A DNA stretch of 64,000 bases from Rhyacichthys aspro (taxonomy: Eukaryota; Chordata; Actinopteri; Gobiiformes; Rhyacichthyidae). Numbering within the stretch: position 1 is the first letter of the stretch; each line of letters opens with the position of its first letter. The notes below the pieces were generated by a model. The model worked only from the letters and a program-made list of their open reading frames with translations, made no database searches and was not told the DNA's origin. The stretch covers positions 1,110,144 through 1,174,143 of the forward strand of contig CM072156.1 in NCBI GenBank assembly GCA_036850595.1, given 5' to 3'. A program made the position numbers and the translations under genes. This document shows, in pieces, positions 38,401 through 49,810 of this stretch.

Positions 38401-38545
38401 TTGTCATAATAAAGGCCGAGGCCGGAGTAAACGCTGTCGGTCTGAGATCAGAGACGTCCTGTCCAAACACTGGAGAGCGATGTAACACAATACTGCCTTT
38501 GAACGATGGAACAACTAAACAGGTTCACAGCCAGTTCATCAGAGC
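35465..38545. other. prdm6 intron 1, left part
   Basis: It contains decayed 11-bp-family text (35690-36080), the dispersed TCGACCAATGGGAGC repeat (36425-36590), AT-rich DNA and a CpG-rich patch at 37245-37560 that could be an intronic regulatory element. No other gene is seen. Confidence 0.5.
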
Positions 38546-38996
38546 AGAGAGGGAGAGGACGAGGAGAGAGGAGACAGGAGACAGGAGAGAGGAGACAGGA
38601 GAGAGGAGACAGGAGAGGAGAGGAGAGGAGACAGGAGACGGGAGAGAGGAGAGGAGACAGGAGAGAGGAGAGGAGAGAGGAGAGAGGAGACAGGAGAGAG
38701 GAGAGGAGACAGGAGAGGAGAGAGGAGAGGAGACAGGAGAGGAGACAGGAGAGAGGAGAGGAGACAGGAGAGGAGACAGGAGAGAGGAGACAGGAGAGGA
38801 GACAGGAGAGAGGAGAGGAGAGGAGAGAGAGAGGAGAGAGGAGAGGAGAGAGGAGAGGAGACAGGAGAGGAGAGAGGAGAGGAGAGAGGAGAGGGGAGAG
38901 GAGAGGAGACAGGAGAGAGGAGAGGAGAGAGGAGAGGAGAGAGGAGAGGAGAGAGGAGAGGAGACAGGAGAGGAGAAAGGAGACAGGAGAGACAGA
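38546..38996 (+). repeat. Polypurine GGAGA/GACAG minisatellite
   Basis: About 450 bp almost purely of GAGAGGAGACAGGA-type units, so the plus strand is nearly all purine with scattered C. The open frames in it (ERREERREE and similar) are artefacts of composition. Confidence 0.95.
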
Positions 38997-39219
38997 CTCA
39001 GAAGAGACTCAGAAAACTGGAGCTGTGTAAAATGTGGAGTTACACTGATTTATATTTAGGTTATTAGGTTAGGTCATTATTTGATGTTATTTAAACTGAA
39101 ATTACAAATGGCGCCAGAAAAAGAAGAATAAGTTGAATGAAATATGGCAGTGCTAGAAATGAGTCAAATAAATTCTATAGTTTTATGTTGATAGAAAGTG
39201 AGGTTAAATAAGGACTTCA

Positions 39220-39790
39220 TTAAAGTTAAACTAGGACTAAAGTAAACTCAGGACTGAATCAAGACTAAACCTGGAACTTAAACAGTTTTAAACTAGTTTC
39301 AAAACAGGAGTAAAACTAGGACCAAACCAGGACTGAATCCAAGGCTAAATCCAGCACTAAACCAGGGCTAAACTAAGAATTAAAGAAAGCTAATTTAAAA
39401 CTATACACGACTAAACTAGAACCAATAATTAAACGAGGCCAAAACCAAGACAAAACCAGAGCTAAACCAGAGCTACAGTAGCCACTAAAGCAGGACTAAA
39501 CACTAAATTAAGACTAAATCGTGAGTAAACTAGGACTAAAACAAGGACTAAGTCAGGACTGTTTATAGGGCTAAAAGTAGGACTAAACCTGGAAAAAATG
39601 TGGACTAAACATGGACTTAATACAAGTTAGACCAAGACTAAAACCTTTACTAAACCCAGGATTTAACCAAGACTAAATCCATAATGAAATAAACAGTCCA
39701 AGACTAAACCAGGATTGAACTTAAACTAATAATTAAACCAGGCCAGCAGAGCTAAACCAGGACTGAACCAGGACTAAACTATGTCCAATC
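39220..39790 (+). repeat. Decayed 11-bp family in prdm6 intron 1
   Basis: Diverged CCAGGACTAAA units. The same family appears in opposite orientation at 38055-38200 and 40590-41000 (GGTTTAGTCCTGGTT). Confidence 0.7.
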
Positions 39791-41147
39791 ACGGCTCAGT
39801 GGGAGGAGCTTAAAGACACAAAATATTTGATAAAGTACTATTCAAGGTAACAAACATACGGACATTTTTATTCCGTCCTTTTGCGGAGCTCATAGACTCT
39901 TGAGACGTGAGAGAATCTCGGTGTCGACCACAGAAACTGGATCTATTAGTATCCGTCCTAATGTAACTTTATCTAAACATTTACAGCTTGTGTTGGAGTC
40001 GATTCAGGCCTGTTTCGCTTCATAAACACATTCCTCGGGTGAGAATTTCCCATTTACTCCGCTCTGCTCTACTCAGCCGTTTATAAATGAGCATAATACA
40101 GTTTAATTTAGCCCCATCCATCACGTCCTGAGAGCCGCTGTCATTTCCTCACATTTCCTTCTCTCAGAGCAAAGCAGGGGCACTTTTTGGGAAAAGGCAG
40201 AGTGGAAACGGGCCGGACTTCCCGTCGGGCCTCGGTCTGAGGCTGTGGGAGATTAGTTTCACCGATAATAGGCTCACATTATGTCGCTGCAGTCAATTAA
40301 CATCCATTAACGTCAGGGGCATCTCTCGGTGAACGTGGACACTCCCATGATGCACTGCTTTGACCCACAAACACCGTCTGGAGTCCACTTTTACTACGTT
40401 TGAGATTTTCACACGGCTTTGTTTGGTTTTGGTTTCGTCCTGTTTGCTCAGTACCTTTTTTCTTTGTTTCAGCCATTTATATTTTCAGCTGCTGTAACAA
40501 AGTAATTTCCCTCACGGATTAAGAAATAAAATAGATTTATCTTATTTTAAACATGAAATTTTAAAGCTGAATTTTATCCGCCCTGACTTGAGTTTAGTCC
40601 TGGTTTTGTCTGGCATTTAGTTATTCACTGGTTTAGTCTTTGTTTTGTGCCAGTTTAAGCTTGATTTACTCCTTAATTTTGTTCTGGTTTAATCCTGAGT
40701 TTTGTCTTTGTTTGGTCATGTTTATTCCTGTCTTTAGTCCAGATTTTGCCGGGTTTAGTTCCAGGTTTAGACCTAGTTTAGACCTGAATATGTTGTTTAA
40801 GCACATCGAGCCCTGGTTTAGTACTCTCCTGATTTACTCTTACTTTAGTCATTCATTTGGTTCCTAATTTGCTTGGTTTAGTTGGTTTGGACCTGGTTTA
40901 GTCTGGGTTTGGCTGTGGTTTAATCTTGAATATGTTCCCAGGTTAGTGATGATTTGGTATATTCTTGGTTTATTCCTAGTTTATTGTGTTATTGTTACAG
41001 TTTTTGTTTGTTTTCATCTCCTCCTCAGAGCCTATGTCACTCTGTAATAACACAGACTGAACACGAGAGAGGGTTTCAGGAGCTTCTGACTCTGACTAAC
41101 CCTAAGACAACACTAAATTAAATATTGTCATTTCCCTCTGATCTCAG
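39791..41147. other. prdm6 intron 1, right part
   Basis: 39830-40350 is unique with moderate CpG content; 40590-41000 is inverted 11-bp-family text. No other gene is seen. Confidence 0.4.
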
Positions 41148-41294
41148 GCTGCACATGTGCGCCGACAACAGGAACGCGAGTGTCCGATGCACGGCCCTCT
41201 TCACTCTCTGAGGAGACTCGTACCGGGACCAGCAGCTCCTCGGCTCCTGTCGTTTTACCGGACGTCCCAGAGTGGCTCGAGACCTGCCAAGAGA
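41148..41294 (+). CDS. prdm6: prdm6 exon 2, reading frame broken by single-base losses
   Basis: After TCTCAG this block encodes, in pieces of different frames, the PRDM6 segment CxMCADNRN, then ECPMHGPLHSLRRLVPG, PEWL and RDLPRE before the donor GTACGG. No single frame reads through. Compared with the protein family, one base seems missing at each of five places: about 41152-41153, 41176-41177, 41229-41250, 41278-41279 and 41294. The length of 147 bases is five short of what the flanking exon phases need modulo three. Identity as prdm6 exon 2 is secure from the peptide matches and splice signals. Whether the losses are real or consensus errors cannot be told here. Confidence 0.8.
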
Positions 41295-41344
41295 GTACGG
41301 CCGTTAGCTGTAGAATAAGAAGTATAACAGGTACCTACACTCCA

Positions 41345-41780
41345 GCAAACCAGGGTTAAACCTGGAATAAACCTGGACTAAACCAGGACTAAACCTGGAC
41401 TAAAACAGGACTAAACAAGGATTAAATCTGGACTGAACCTGGACTAAACCTGGACAAAATCTGGACTAAACCTGGACTAAACCTGGCCCAAACCAGGATT
41501 AAACCTGGACTGAACCTGGACTAAACCTGAACTGAAGAAGGACTGAATCTGGACTCAAAAAGGATTAAACCTGTACTAAACCAGGAAAAAATCTGGACTA
41601 AACAAGGACAGAATCTGGACTAAGTCTGGGCTAAATCTGGACTAAACGTGGACTAAACAAGGAGTAAACCTGGACTAAACCTGAACTAAACCAGGACTAA
41701 ACCAGGACTAAACCAGGACTAAACAAGGACTAAACCTGGACTAAACAAGGACTAAATCTGGACTAAACCTGGACTAAACT
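41345..41780 (+). repeat. 11-bp family array in prdm6 intron 2
   Basis: CTGGACTAAAC and CCAGGACTAAA units fill most of the short intron between exons 2 and 3. Confidence 0.85.
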
Positions 41781-41884
41781 TTAGCTGGAAAAAAAGAGGA
41801 CACAATCCTGAAACTCACCCTGAATCCAAGTTAATTCAACAAAAACACACTGTAATCCTGATGCAGTTTCCCTGTCGTGTGCAG

Positions 41885-42043
41885 GTTTGTCTGTGCACCA
41901 GCACCGTCCCGGGACTGGGGTACGGGATCTGTGCGGCTCAGAGGATCCCTCAGGGAACGTGGATCGGGCCGTTTCAGGGAGTCCCTCTGCTGCTCGACAA
42001 GATACAGACCGGAGCCGCCAGGAACTCTCGACATCTGTGGGAG
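41885..42043 (+). CDS. prdm6: prdm6 exon 3, start of the PR/SET domain
   Basis: An intact 159-base exon in phase 0 at both ends (acceptor GTGCAG, donor GTACAG) encodes 53 residues. It starts VCLCTSTVPGLGYGICAAQR and ends ARNSRHLWE. This is the N-terminal part of the PR (SET-like) domain of PRDM6, with the characteristic QGTWIGPFQGV segment. It joins in frame to the exon at 58065. The preceding intron of about 590 bp is filled mostly by a degenerate 11-bp repeat array. Confidence 0.95.
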
Positions 42044-42279
42044 GTACAGGCTCGTTTCACGGCTTCAGTCTGGATTTGTTCAACTTTCTGTCATGTAATG
42101 TGATGTGGAAAAGGGTTAATTCCCATTTTTAAAGATGGGATGTGTAGTTTAGAGTGTGATCTAGCACAAAACCATACCATATCCAACACAAACAGAGGTA
42201 AAGATTAGACAGAACGGCTTTATTGTCATTGTAAATCATACAGTCACAATTAAATTTGGAGTGCCACTCATTCTGATGC

Positions 42280-42514
42280 ATAATTAGAGACTTATATACA
42301 TCACTACACACACACACACACTAATTTTGTTGGTGTGTTTGAAGTTGTGGTAGTTTAAATCTAGATGTGTCAGTTCTAACTCTAACACTATAATGAAGGG
42401 GGAGAGTACGGACCCTTGTGGGACACCAGGGTTTGTTTTGATAACAGATGACGAGTGTCTGAGGTTGATCAGAAGTTGGTTTGCAAAGTCTTTAGTCAGT
42501 TCAACAAAATACAA
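42280..42514 (-). mobile_element. LINE reverse-transcriptase fragment
   Basis: The minus strand encodes SSSVIKTNPGVPQGSVLSPF, containing the GVPQGSVLSP signature of non-LTR retrotransposon reverse transcriptases (CR1/L2/Rex-like). Outside about 50 residues the match is lost. A (CA)n tract at 42304-42319 borders it. Confidence 0.55.
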
Positions 42515-42629
42515 TTTATTGTATTTATTGTTTATGTATTATTTTTAAATCACATTTTAAAATGGAAAGTGAGCGAAGAGATAAAAAGCTCTAATTTTTG
42601 AGTGATGCCAGAACAAGGGGTTTGTGGGT

Positions 42630-42850
42630 TAAGTTGGTCTGGTTCTGTCTTTGATTACATGGTCTGGTTTAGTCCAGTTTGGTCTGGTTTAGTCCAGAGG
42701 AACTGCTCGATTTTTTGCTGTTTTGAGGCAAACTCAGACCAAATATTGATTTGATTTAGAATTATCTTCTGTTTTTTTCCACTTTGCATTTTGTAAAATA
42801 ATAAAAATCTCTTGACTTTATAGTTTACTTTTTTATATCCACAGTTGCAC
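42630..42850 (+). repeat. Dispersed repeat, copy A
   Basis: GGTCTGGTTTAGTCCAG units, then CAGACCAAATATTGATTT and TTTTGTAAAATAATAAAAAT. The order is shared with 47880-48550 and, inverted, with 49440-49810. Confidence 0.75.
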
Positions 42851-42970
42851 TAATCTTGTGCACAGTGCTCTATATTTGAACACAATCCCAAATCTCTTAC
42901 TCTACACAAATATCTCTAGTTACATTCCAGTGACATCCCTCATATCTGTATATTCTTGTGTCTTTGTGTG

Positions 42971-44416
42971 TCTGTTGTGAGTATATTCTGGGTCTGTTGT
43001 GAGTATATTGTGAGTATATTGTGAGTCTGTTGTGGGTCTGTTATGAGTATATTGTGCGTCTGTTGTGAGTATACTGTGAGTATATTGTGCGTTCCGTTGT
43101 GAGTATATTGTGCGTGTCTGTTGTAAGTATGTTGTGAGTATATTGTGCGTTCTGTTGTGAGTATATTGTGCGTTGCGTTGTGAGTATATTGTGAGTATAT
43201 TGCGTTTCTGTTGTGAGTATATTGTGCGTTCCGTTGTGAGTATATTGTGTGTCTGTTGTGAGTATATTGTGAGTATATTGCGTGTCTGTTGTGAGTATAT
43301 TGTGAGTATATTGTGTGTTCCGTTGTGAGTATATTGTGCGTTCCGTTGTGAGTATATTGCGTGTCTGTTGTGAGTATATTTTGAGTATATTGCGTGTCTG
43401 TTGTGAGTATATTGTAAGTATATTGTGCGTTCCGTTGTGAGCATATCGTGAGTATATTGCGTGTCTGTTATGAGTATATTGTGAGTATAATGCGTGTCTG
43501 TTGTTAGTATATTTTGAGTATATTGCGTGTCTGTTGTGAGTATATTGTGAGTATATTGTGCGTTCCGTTGTGAGCATATCGTGAGTATATTGCGTGTCTG
43601 TTATGAGTATATTGTGAGTATATTGAGTATATTGTGCGTTGCGTTGTGAGTACATTGTGCGTTCCGTTGTGAGTATATTGTGAGTATATTGTGCGTTCCG
43701 TCGTGAGTATATTGTGAGTATATTGTGCGTTCCGTCGTGAGTATATTGTGAGTATATTGTGCATTCCGTTGTGAGTATATTGTGAGTATATTGTGTGCTC
43801 CGTTGTGAGTATATTGTGAGTATATTGTGCGCTCCGTCGTGAGTATATTGTGAGTATATTGTGAGTATATTGTGCGTTCCGTCGTGAGTATATTGTGAGT
43901 ATATTGTGCGTTCCGTCGTGAGTATATTGTGAGTATATTGTGCGCTCCATTGTGAGTATACTGTGAGTATATTGTGCGCTCCATTGTGAGTATATTGTGA
44001 GTATATTGTGCGTTCCGTCGTGAGTATATTGTGAGTATATTGTGCGCTCCATTGTGAGTATATTGTGAGTATATTGTGCGCTCCGTCGTGAGTATATTGT
44101 GCGCTCCGTCGTGAGTATATTGTGAGTATATTGTGAGTATATTGTGTGCTCCGTCGTGAGTATATTGTGAGTATATTGTGAGTATATTGTGTGCTCCGTC
44201 GTGAGTATATTGTGAGTATATTGTGCGTTCCGTCGTGAGTATATTGTGAGTATATTGTGCGCTCCATTGTGAGTATATTGTGAGTATATTGTGCGCTCCG
44301 TCGTGAGTATATTGTGCGTTCCGTCGTGAGTATATTGTGAGTATATTGTGCGCTCCGTTGTGAGTATATTGAGAGTATATTGTGCGCTCCGTTGTGAGTA
44401 TATTGTGAGTATATTT
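42971..44416. repeat. 1.4-kb GTGAGTATATT tandem array in prdm6 intron 3
   Basis: Blocks of GTGAGTATATT (11 bp) alternate with GTGCGTTCCGTC or CGTGTCTGTT spacers. The left half (to about 43620) mostly uses the CGTGTCTGTT spacer and the right half the GTGCGTTCCGTC or GTGCGCTCC spacer. The common 34-bp composite is not a multiple of three and contains no minus-strand stop, so frames of 467, 360 and 288 codons overlap. Their YTHNILTTERTIYS repeats are not evidence of a gene. Confidence 0.95.
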
Positions 44417-44745
44417 GGCGTACTCGTGTGCGTCCCTCGTCCATCGATCGCTCCAGGGTATTTCCATACGGTGGCAGCAGGAGTCAATGTGGCGTTATAA
44501 ACAGCTGCATTTGCATGAGCCTCGAGACTGATGAGTCCCTTTAGACCGACGCTAAAGGTCAGCGCCGCATCAGTCTGCCCTGCCACCGCCGCACGTCAGG
44601 CCACTACTGATGAGGTCACAGGTCAGAGGTCAGCCGTGGGAGGTAGGAGAGGGAGGGGCTCAGGCCAAGTACAACCCTGAACCGGACTCAAGGGGTTAGT
44701 CACAACGAGGGGTTTCAAAATGTTTTTAAAATGAAGCATAAACCT
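44417..44745. promoter_or_regulatory. Unique island between arrays, possible intronic element
   Basis: Non-repetitive, GC-richer sequence includes an E-box (CAGCTG, 44502-44507) directly beside an octamer ATTTGCAT (44509-44516). Such an island in the first PR-domain intron could be an enhancer. This is inference from motifs alone. Confidence 0.25.
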
Positions 44746-45600
44746 TAGGCACAATCAGGACTAAACCTAGACTATACCAGGACTAAATCAGGATTAAACC
44801 AGGACTAAACCTAGACTAAACCTAGACTATACCAGGACTAAATCAGGATTAAACCAGGACTAAACCTAGACTAAACCTAGACTATACCAGGACTAAATCA
44901 GGATTAAACCAGGACTAAATCTAGACTATACCAGGATTTAAATAAGGATTAAATCAGGATTAAATAAGGATTAAATCAGGATTAAAACTAGATTATACCA
45001 GGACTAAATCAGGACTGAATCAGGAGTAAAACTAGACTATACCAGGACTAAATCAGGATTAAACCAGGACTAAACCTAGACTAAACCTAGACTATACCAG
45101 GACTAAATCAAGATTAAACCAGGACTAAACCTAGACTAAACCTAGACTATACCAGGACTAAATCAGGATTAAATCAGGACTAAATCTAGACTATACCAGG
45201 ATTTAAATAAGGATTAAACCAGGATTAAAACTAGACTATACCAGGACTAAATCAGGACTGAATCAAGAGTAAACCTAGACTGTACCAGGACTAAATCAAG
45301 ATTAAACCAGGACTAAATCAGGATTAAAACTAGACTATACCAGGACTAAATCAGGATTAAACCAGGACTAAATCAGGACTGAATCAGGATTAAAACTAGA
45401 CTATACCAGGACTAAATCAGGATTAAACCAGGACTAAACCTAGACTATACCAGGACTAAATCAGGATTAAACCAGGACTAAACCTAGACTAAACCTAGAC
45501 TATACCAGGACTAAATCAGGATTAAACCAGGACTAAATCAGGACTGAATCAGGATTAAAACTAGACTATACCAGGACTAAATCAGGAGTAAACCTTGGCC
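44746..45600 (+). repeat. Higher-order 11-bp-family array
   Basis: CCAGGACTAAA, TCAGGATTAAA and CCTAGACTATA members repeat in a recurring order with a period of several members. Decayed text of the same family continues to about 45950. Confidence 0.9.
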
Positions 45601-45950
45601 CTAACCTGATAAAATGTGTACTAACGGAGGAATTAATTACCTGTAGTCTAAATAAATACTAAACCCAAGAATAAACATTGACTAAATCAGGTCGACGTCT
45701 AAACCATGAACTAAAAGGACTAAACTAGGACTGGACCAAATCTAAATCAGCACTAAATCAGGACCAAGCCAAGACTTAACCACGACAATTCATGGATTAA
45801 ATTAGGAGTAAAGTAAGATTAAATCAAGTCAAAACCAGGAACAAACCAAGGACTTGGATTAGGGCTAAACAAGGACTAAATTAGAACTAAACAAGGACTA
45901 AATCAAGATTAAACCAAGGACTAAACTAAGGCTTAGATTGAACTAAACCT

Positions 45951-47879
45951 TCTCAGTCATCCAGGTAAAAGTGAGATAAAAGGTCACGAAAAAGGCGTCC
46001 GGAAATGGAGGATTGACAAAGTCCCTTGAATTAGGAACAAAACATCTAAAAAATGTCAATTAAAAACTGCCTTTTGGTAAAAAGGAACTGTCTCCCAGAC
46101 TGTAATACTGTTCTGATCCTGTCTGGTGTTGTTGGTGGCTTTGGGACATGTGTGAGGTGTGAGGTCAGAGGTGAGAGGTCATAGGGGCGGGGCTTCTGTC
46201 AGAGTCAAATCCAACATGAATTTAATCATTATGTGATGGCTTTATTCTGTGGAAGTGAATAAAGATGGACAGAGGGACCTGCTGTCGGTGACGCTGAAGG
46301 TTATGGTTCTGTTTAAACACGAGTCTGAGTTTATGAATAAAATGTCTCTACAGCTGTTTTTGTGACGTTAAAGACATAATACTGGAAAAAAAATAGGACC
46401 AGGACCAAACCAGGGACTAAACCTGGATTAAACCTTGGCCCAACCCTGGAATAATCTGCCACTAAAGTAGGGCTTAGCCAGGGACTAAACCTGGACTAAA
46501 CCTGGATTAAACTAGCACTAAATCAAAACTAAAACCAGGACATAATCAAACCAAACTAGGACCAAACTCTGGTCTAAACCTGGACTAAACCGAGGACTAT
46601 AAACTGTGGATGAAATCAGGAATAAATGGAGCTGAATTTGTTCTAAAGCTGTAAACCATCAGGACTCATTTTATTTTTTATTCATTTTCTTCTGCTTAAT
46701 TTCATTAGGAGGCACGGTGATTAGAGCCTATCCCAGTAACTTTGGGACTGTGTAATCTAAACAACGAAAAACAATAAGAAAATTTTCAAATTCTAAATAC
46801 AACTGGATGCCAGTGGATCACTGGGTTAATAATGTCTCAGAAAAGAAGGACAAGTAGGTCTGCAACTGATGTATTCTCCATTTAATCGTTAAGCTCTGTT
46901 ACTACAAATGACCATATTTCACGAGGTCTGATTAGGTTCACCTCTGGACCCCTCCAGAGCTGCTGTGCGTCCCTGTGTTGGCCCACAGACCGGCTCTTTA
47001 CCTCCTCTGCCCTGGAGTAAACCTGATCGGCTCGGGCTCCAGCGTCGTCCGATAGAAAACGCTCCTCGGGGCAGGACTCGGTCATTAGGCTCCTATCGAC
47101 GGGACCTTCCCATTACTCCTCAGCCGTGGTTAAAGTCTCTTATTGACGCCTCCCAAAACAGGAAGTGAAGTGAGTCCTATAGCCAATCAGGGAGCTGCTG
47201 GCATGTTGTCTATGGCGTCCAGGAAGGGCCAGTTTTAATTAAGACGAGCGGCAGGAGGAGGGGAGGACTTTTCCTGGTGCCGCAGTATTTCACGGCATTG
47301 ATCTGCTCAGAGAGTGACTTTATGGAGGAATAAGTCCTTAAGCGTCTTTATCTCTGAGTGTTTCTGGGTTTACACAGCGTTTAAACACCTCCAGACATCG
47401 ATAAGACTGACTTCAATTAGACCACAGCGGATAAGTCTCCAAGAAAAAGCTTTGTTTATTGCGTTTAACTCTGAAAACATCTGTCTACAAACTCTAAAGA
47501 CTTGCAATTGTAATTTTAACTAAACAGGTAGAACAGGCTCCAGACATATGTAATAAACAATATGTCACTTTTGGAAAAATTAATGATGACATATTGAAAT
47601 AAGTGTATTTCATGGTGTTATATATTGTTTGGTTTCAGATCCTTAACTGAAGCTGAAGGAAGCTCTGTTGATCAAACACACACCGCTATAAAATGTTTAG
47701 AAACATTTGAGGAGCTCACAGATGTCCTGGAACACTGGCTTTGACATTAAATATTTGTCCAATATTTTAAAGAATATTTTGATATTCCTGGTTACACGTT
47801 TTGTCATTTTTATGTATTTATTTATTTTTTTAAGAATAACTGATGCAGCATGTACTAAAGACCAATTTTAGCTTTTCAC
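45951..47879. other. prdm6 intron 3, mixed DNA
   Basis: Decayed 11-bp-family text at 46395-46620, otherwise unique. 46910-47300 is GC-richer. No gene is recognised. Confidence 0.4.
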
Positions 47880-48550
47880 TGGCCTGGTTTTGTCTAGGAT
47901 TACATGGTCTGGTTTAGTCCAGTTTGGCCTGGTTTTGTCTGGGATTACATGGTCTGGTTTAGTCCAGTCTGGTCTGGTTTTGTCTGGGATTAGGGGTTTA
48001 GTCAGGGTGGTGTGGGAACATGGTGGTTTAGTCCAGTTGGTTGGTTTTGTTGGGATAATGGTTGGTTAGTCCAGTTTGGTGGTTTTGTTGGGATTACATG
48101 TTTGGTTTAGTCCAGTCTGGCCTGGTTTTGTCTGGGATTACATGGTCTGGTTTAGTCCAGTCTGGTCTGGTTTTGTCTGGGATTACATGGTCTGGTTTAG
48201 TCCAGTCTGGTCTGGTTTTGTCTGGGATTACATGGTCTGGTTTAGTCCAGTCTGGTCTGGTTTTGTCTGGGATTACATGGTCTGGTTTAGTCCAGTTTGG
48301 TCTGGTTTTGTCTGGGATTACATGGTCTGGTTTAGTCCAGTTTGGTCTGGTTTAGTCTAGTTTGGTCTGGTTTAGTCCAGATCCTTCTCAAACTGAAACA
48401 GAAGAACTGCTCAGACTGTTGTTGTTTTGAGACAAATTCAGACCAAATATTGATTTATTTTGGATTATCCTCTGTTTTTTCACTTTACATTTTATAAAAT
48501 AATAAAAATAAAGGCACTTTATTGTTTACTATACTTTTATATCCACAGCT
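47880..48550 (+). repeat. 45-bp minisatellite and flank, dispersed repeat copy B
   Basis: A 45-bp unit starting GGTCTGGTTTAGTCCAGTCT and ending in GGGATTACAT repeats to about 48380, then the shared flank CAGACCAAATATTGATTTAT. Because 45 is a multiple of three, a 15-residue repeat (VWFSPVWSGFVWDYM) appears in an open frame. Units at about 47990-48105 lack CT dinucleotides. Confidence 0.9.
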
Positions 48551-49430
48551 GATTATAACAGTGCAAAGGGCTGTGTGTCTAAAGGATCTGAAATAGACAT
48601 TGAGTCTCGTAGCGTTGGACTTGTGTTTGATGCTTAATGCTTGTTTAAACAATGCCAATAATAACTAATAACACAGAACTTAAATCAGGCCTGTTTCTGA
48701 AGTTAAAACACTTTCTGATTCCCACTGTCTTTCTGTATTTGTCCAGTTTGTTAACAACCGTCTGTCTTCATGACGTCCATCGATAAAACCCGAACGCCTC
48801 GCTGAAATCCAAACAGAGCGAGGCGTAACGTGTAATTTAACCCCATTATGTAACGTTAGGTCAGCTTTAATAAAAGACACTCTACTCCGGTGTTAAGTTA
48901 TGACTTGAGTCAGATAAACATTAGTGAGTCTTTGATGGACGAACAGACCTCAGACCGATGAAAACTCGATGGGAACTCACAGGGAAAGGCCTCGTGATCG
49001 ACAAATGAAAATAATCTCAACATGTGAGCAATATTTTACAAAGACTACAAAAACCACAACTTATTTTCAAACATGGAGACAGATTGTATTAAAAAAAAAG
49101 CTGGAAAGTTATTATTATTATAGTAATATATACAATAAGAAATGGACATGTCTTGTTTAAAGTAGCACTGTGTGGAACTTTTAGCCACAAAAATATATTT
49201 TCTAATTATTTTAATGGTTCTTAGACGTGAGATCCGTAGAAAACAAATGTGTTTAGGCAGCAGCCAGTAAACGTCACGCAGTGGGTGCCACAACGAAATG
49301 AAAAATCAATATAATATCCTTCTTTTCAAAAAAGTCTCTGCTTAGGCTCGCCCTTGACCCTGTCCTGGATGAACTAAAGAAAATAAATGGAGAGCAGACC
49401 CAAGTTTGTGTCTCTTTTCACAAATACCAA
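48551..49430. other. prdm6 intron 3, nothing recognised
   Basis: Unique AT-leaning sequence separates the two inverted copies of the dispersed repeat. Confidence 0.4.
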
Positions 49431-49439
49431 GTTTTATTC

Positions 49440-49810
49440 AGGTGTGGATATAAAAAGTAAAGTAAACCATTTTTATTATTTTACAAAATGCAAAGTGAAA
49501 AACTAGAAGATAATTCTAAATCAAATCAATATTTGGTTTGTCTCAAAACAGCAACAGTTCGTGCAGTTCCTCTGTTTCAGTTTGAGAAGGATCTGGACTA
49601 AACCAGACCATGTAATCCCAGACAAAACTGGACTAAACCAGACTGGACTAAACCAGACCATGTAATCCCAGACAAAACCAGACCAGACTGGACTAAACCA
49701 GACCATGTAATCCCAGACAAAACCAGACCAGACTGGACTAAACCAGACCATGTAATCCCAGACAAAACCAGACCAGACTGGACTAAACCAGACCATGTAA
49801 TCCCAGACAG
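49440..49810 (-). repeat. Dispersed repeat copy C, inverted
   Basis: The reverse complement of the flank (AATCAATATTTGGTTTGTCT) and about five 45-bp units (CCAGACCATGTAATCCCAGA). It forms an inverted pair with 47880-48550. Confidence 0.9.

Noticed and set aside
38499..39059. 186-codon Glu/Arg-rich frame
   Set aside because: A polypurine minisatellite read as codons, with a second frame equally open.
43041..44444. 467-codon minus-strand open frame and its 360- and 288-codon partners
   Set aside because: All three frames are open because the tandem unit has no minus-strand stop codon. The products are the same short peptide repeat in different registers.
48062..48360. 15-residue VWFSPVWSGFVWDYM repeat protein
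   Set aside because: A 45-bp minisatellite happens to be a multiple of three; no start context or conserved domain.
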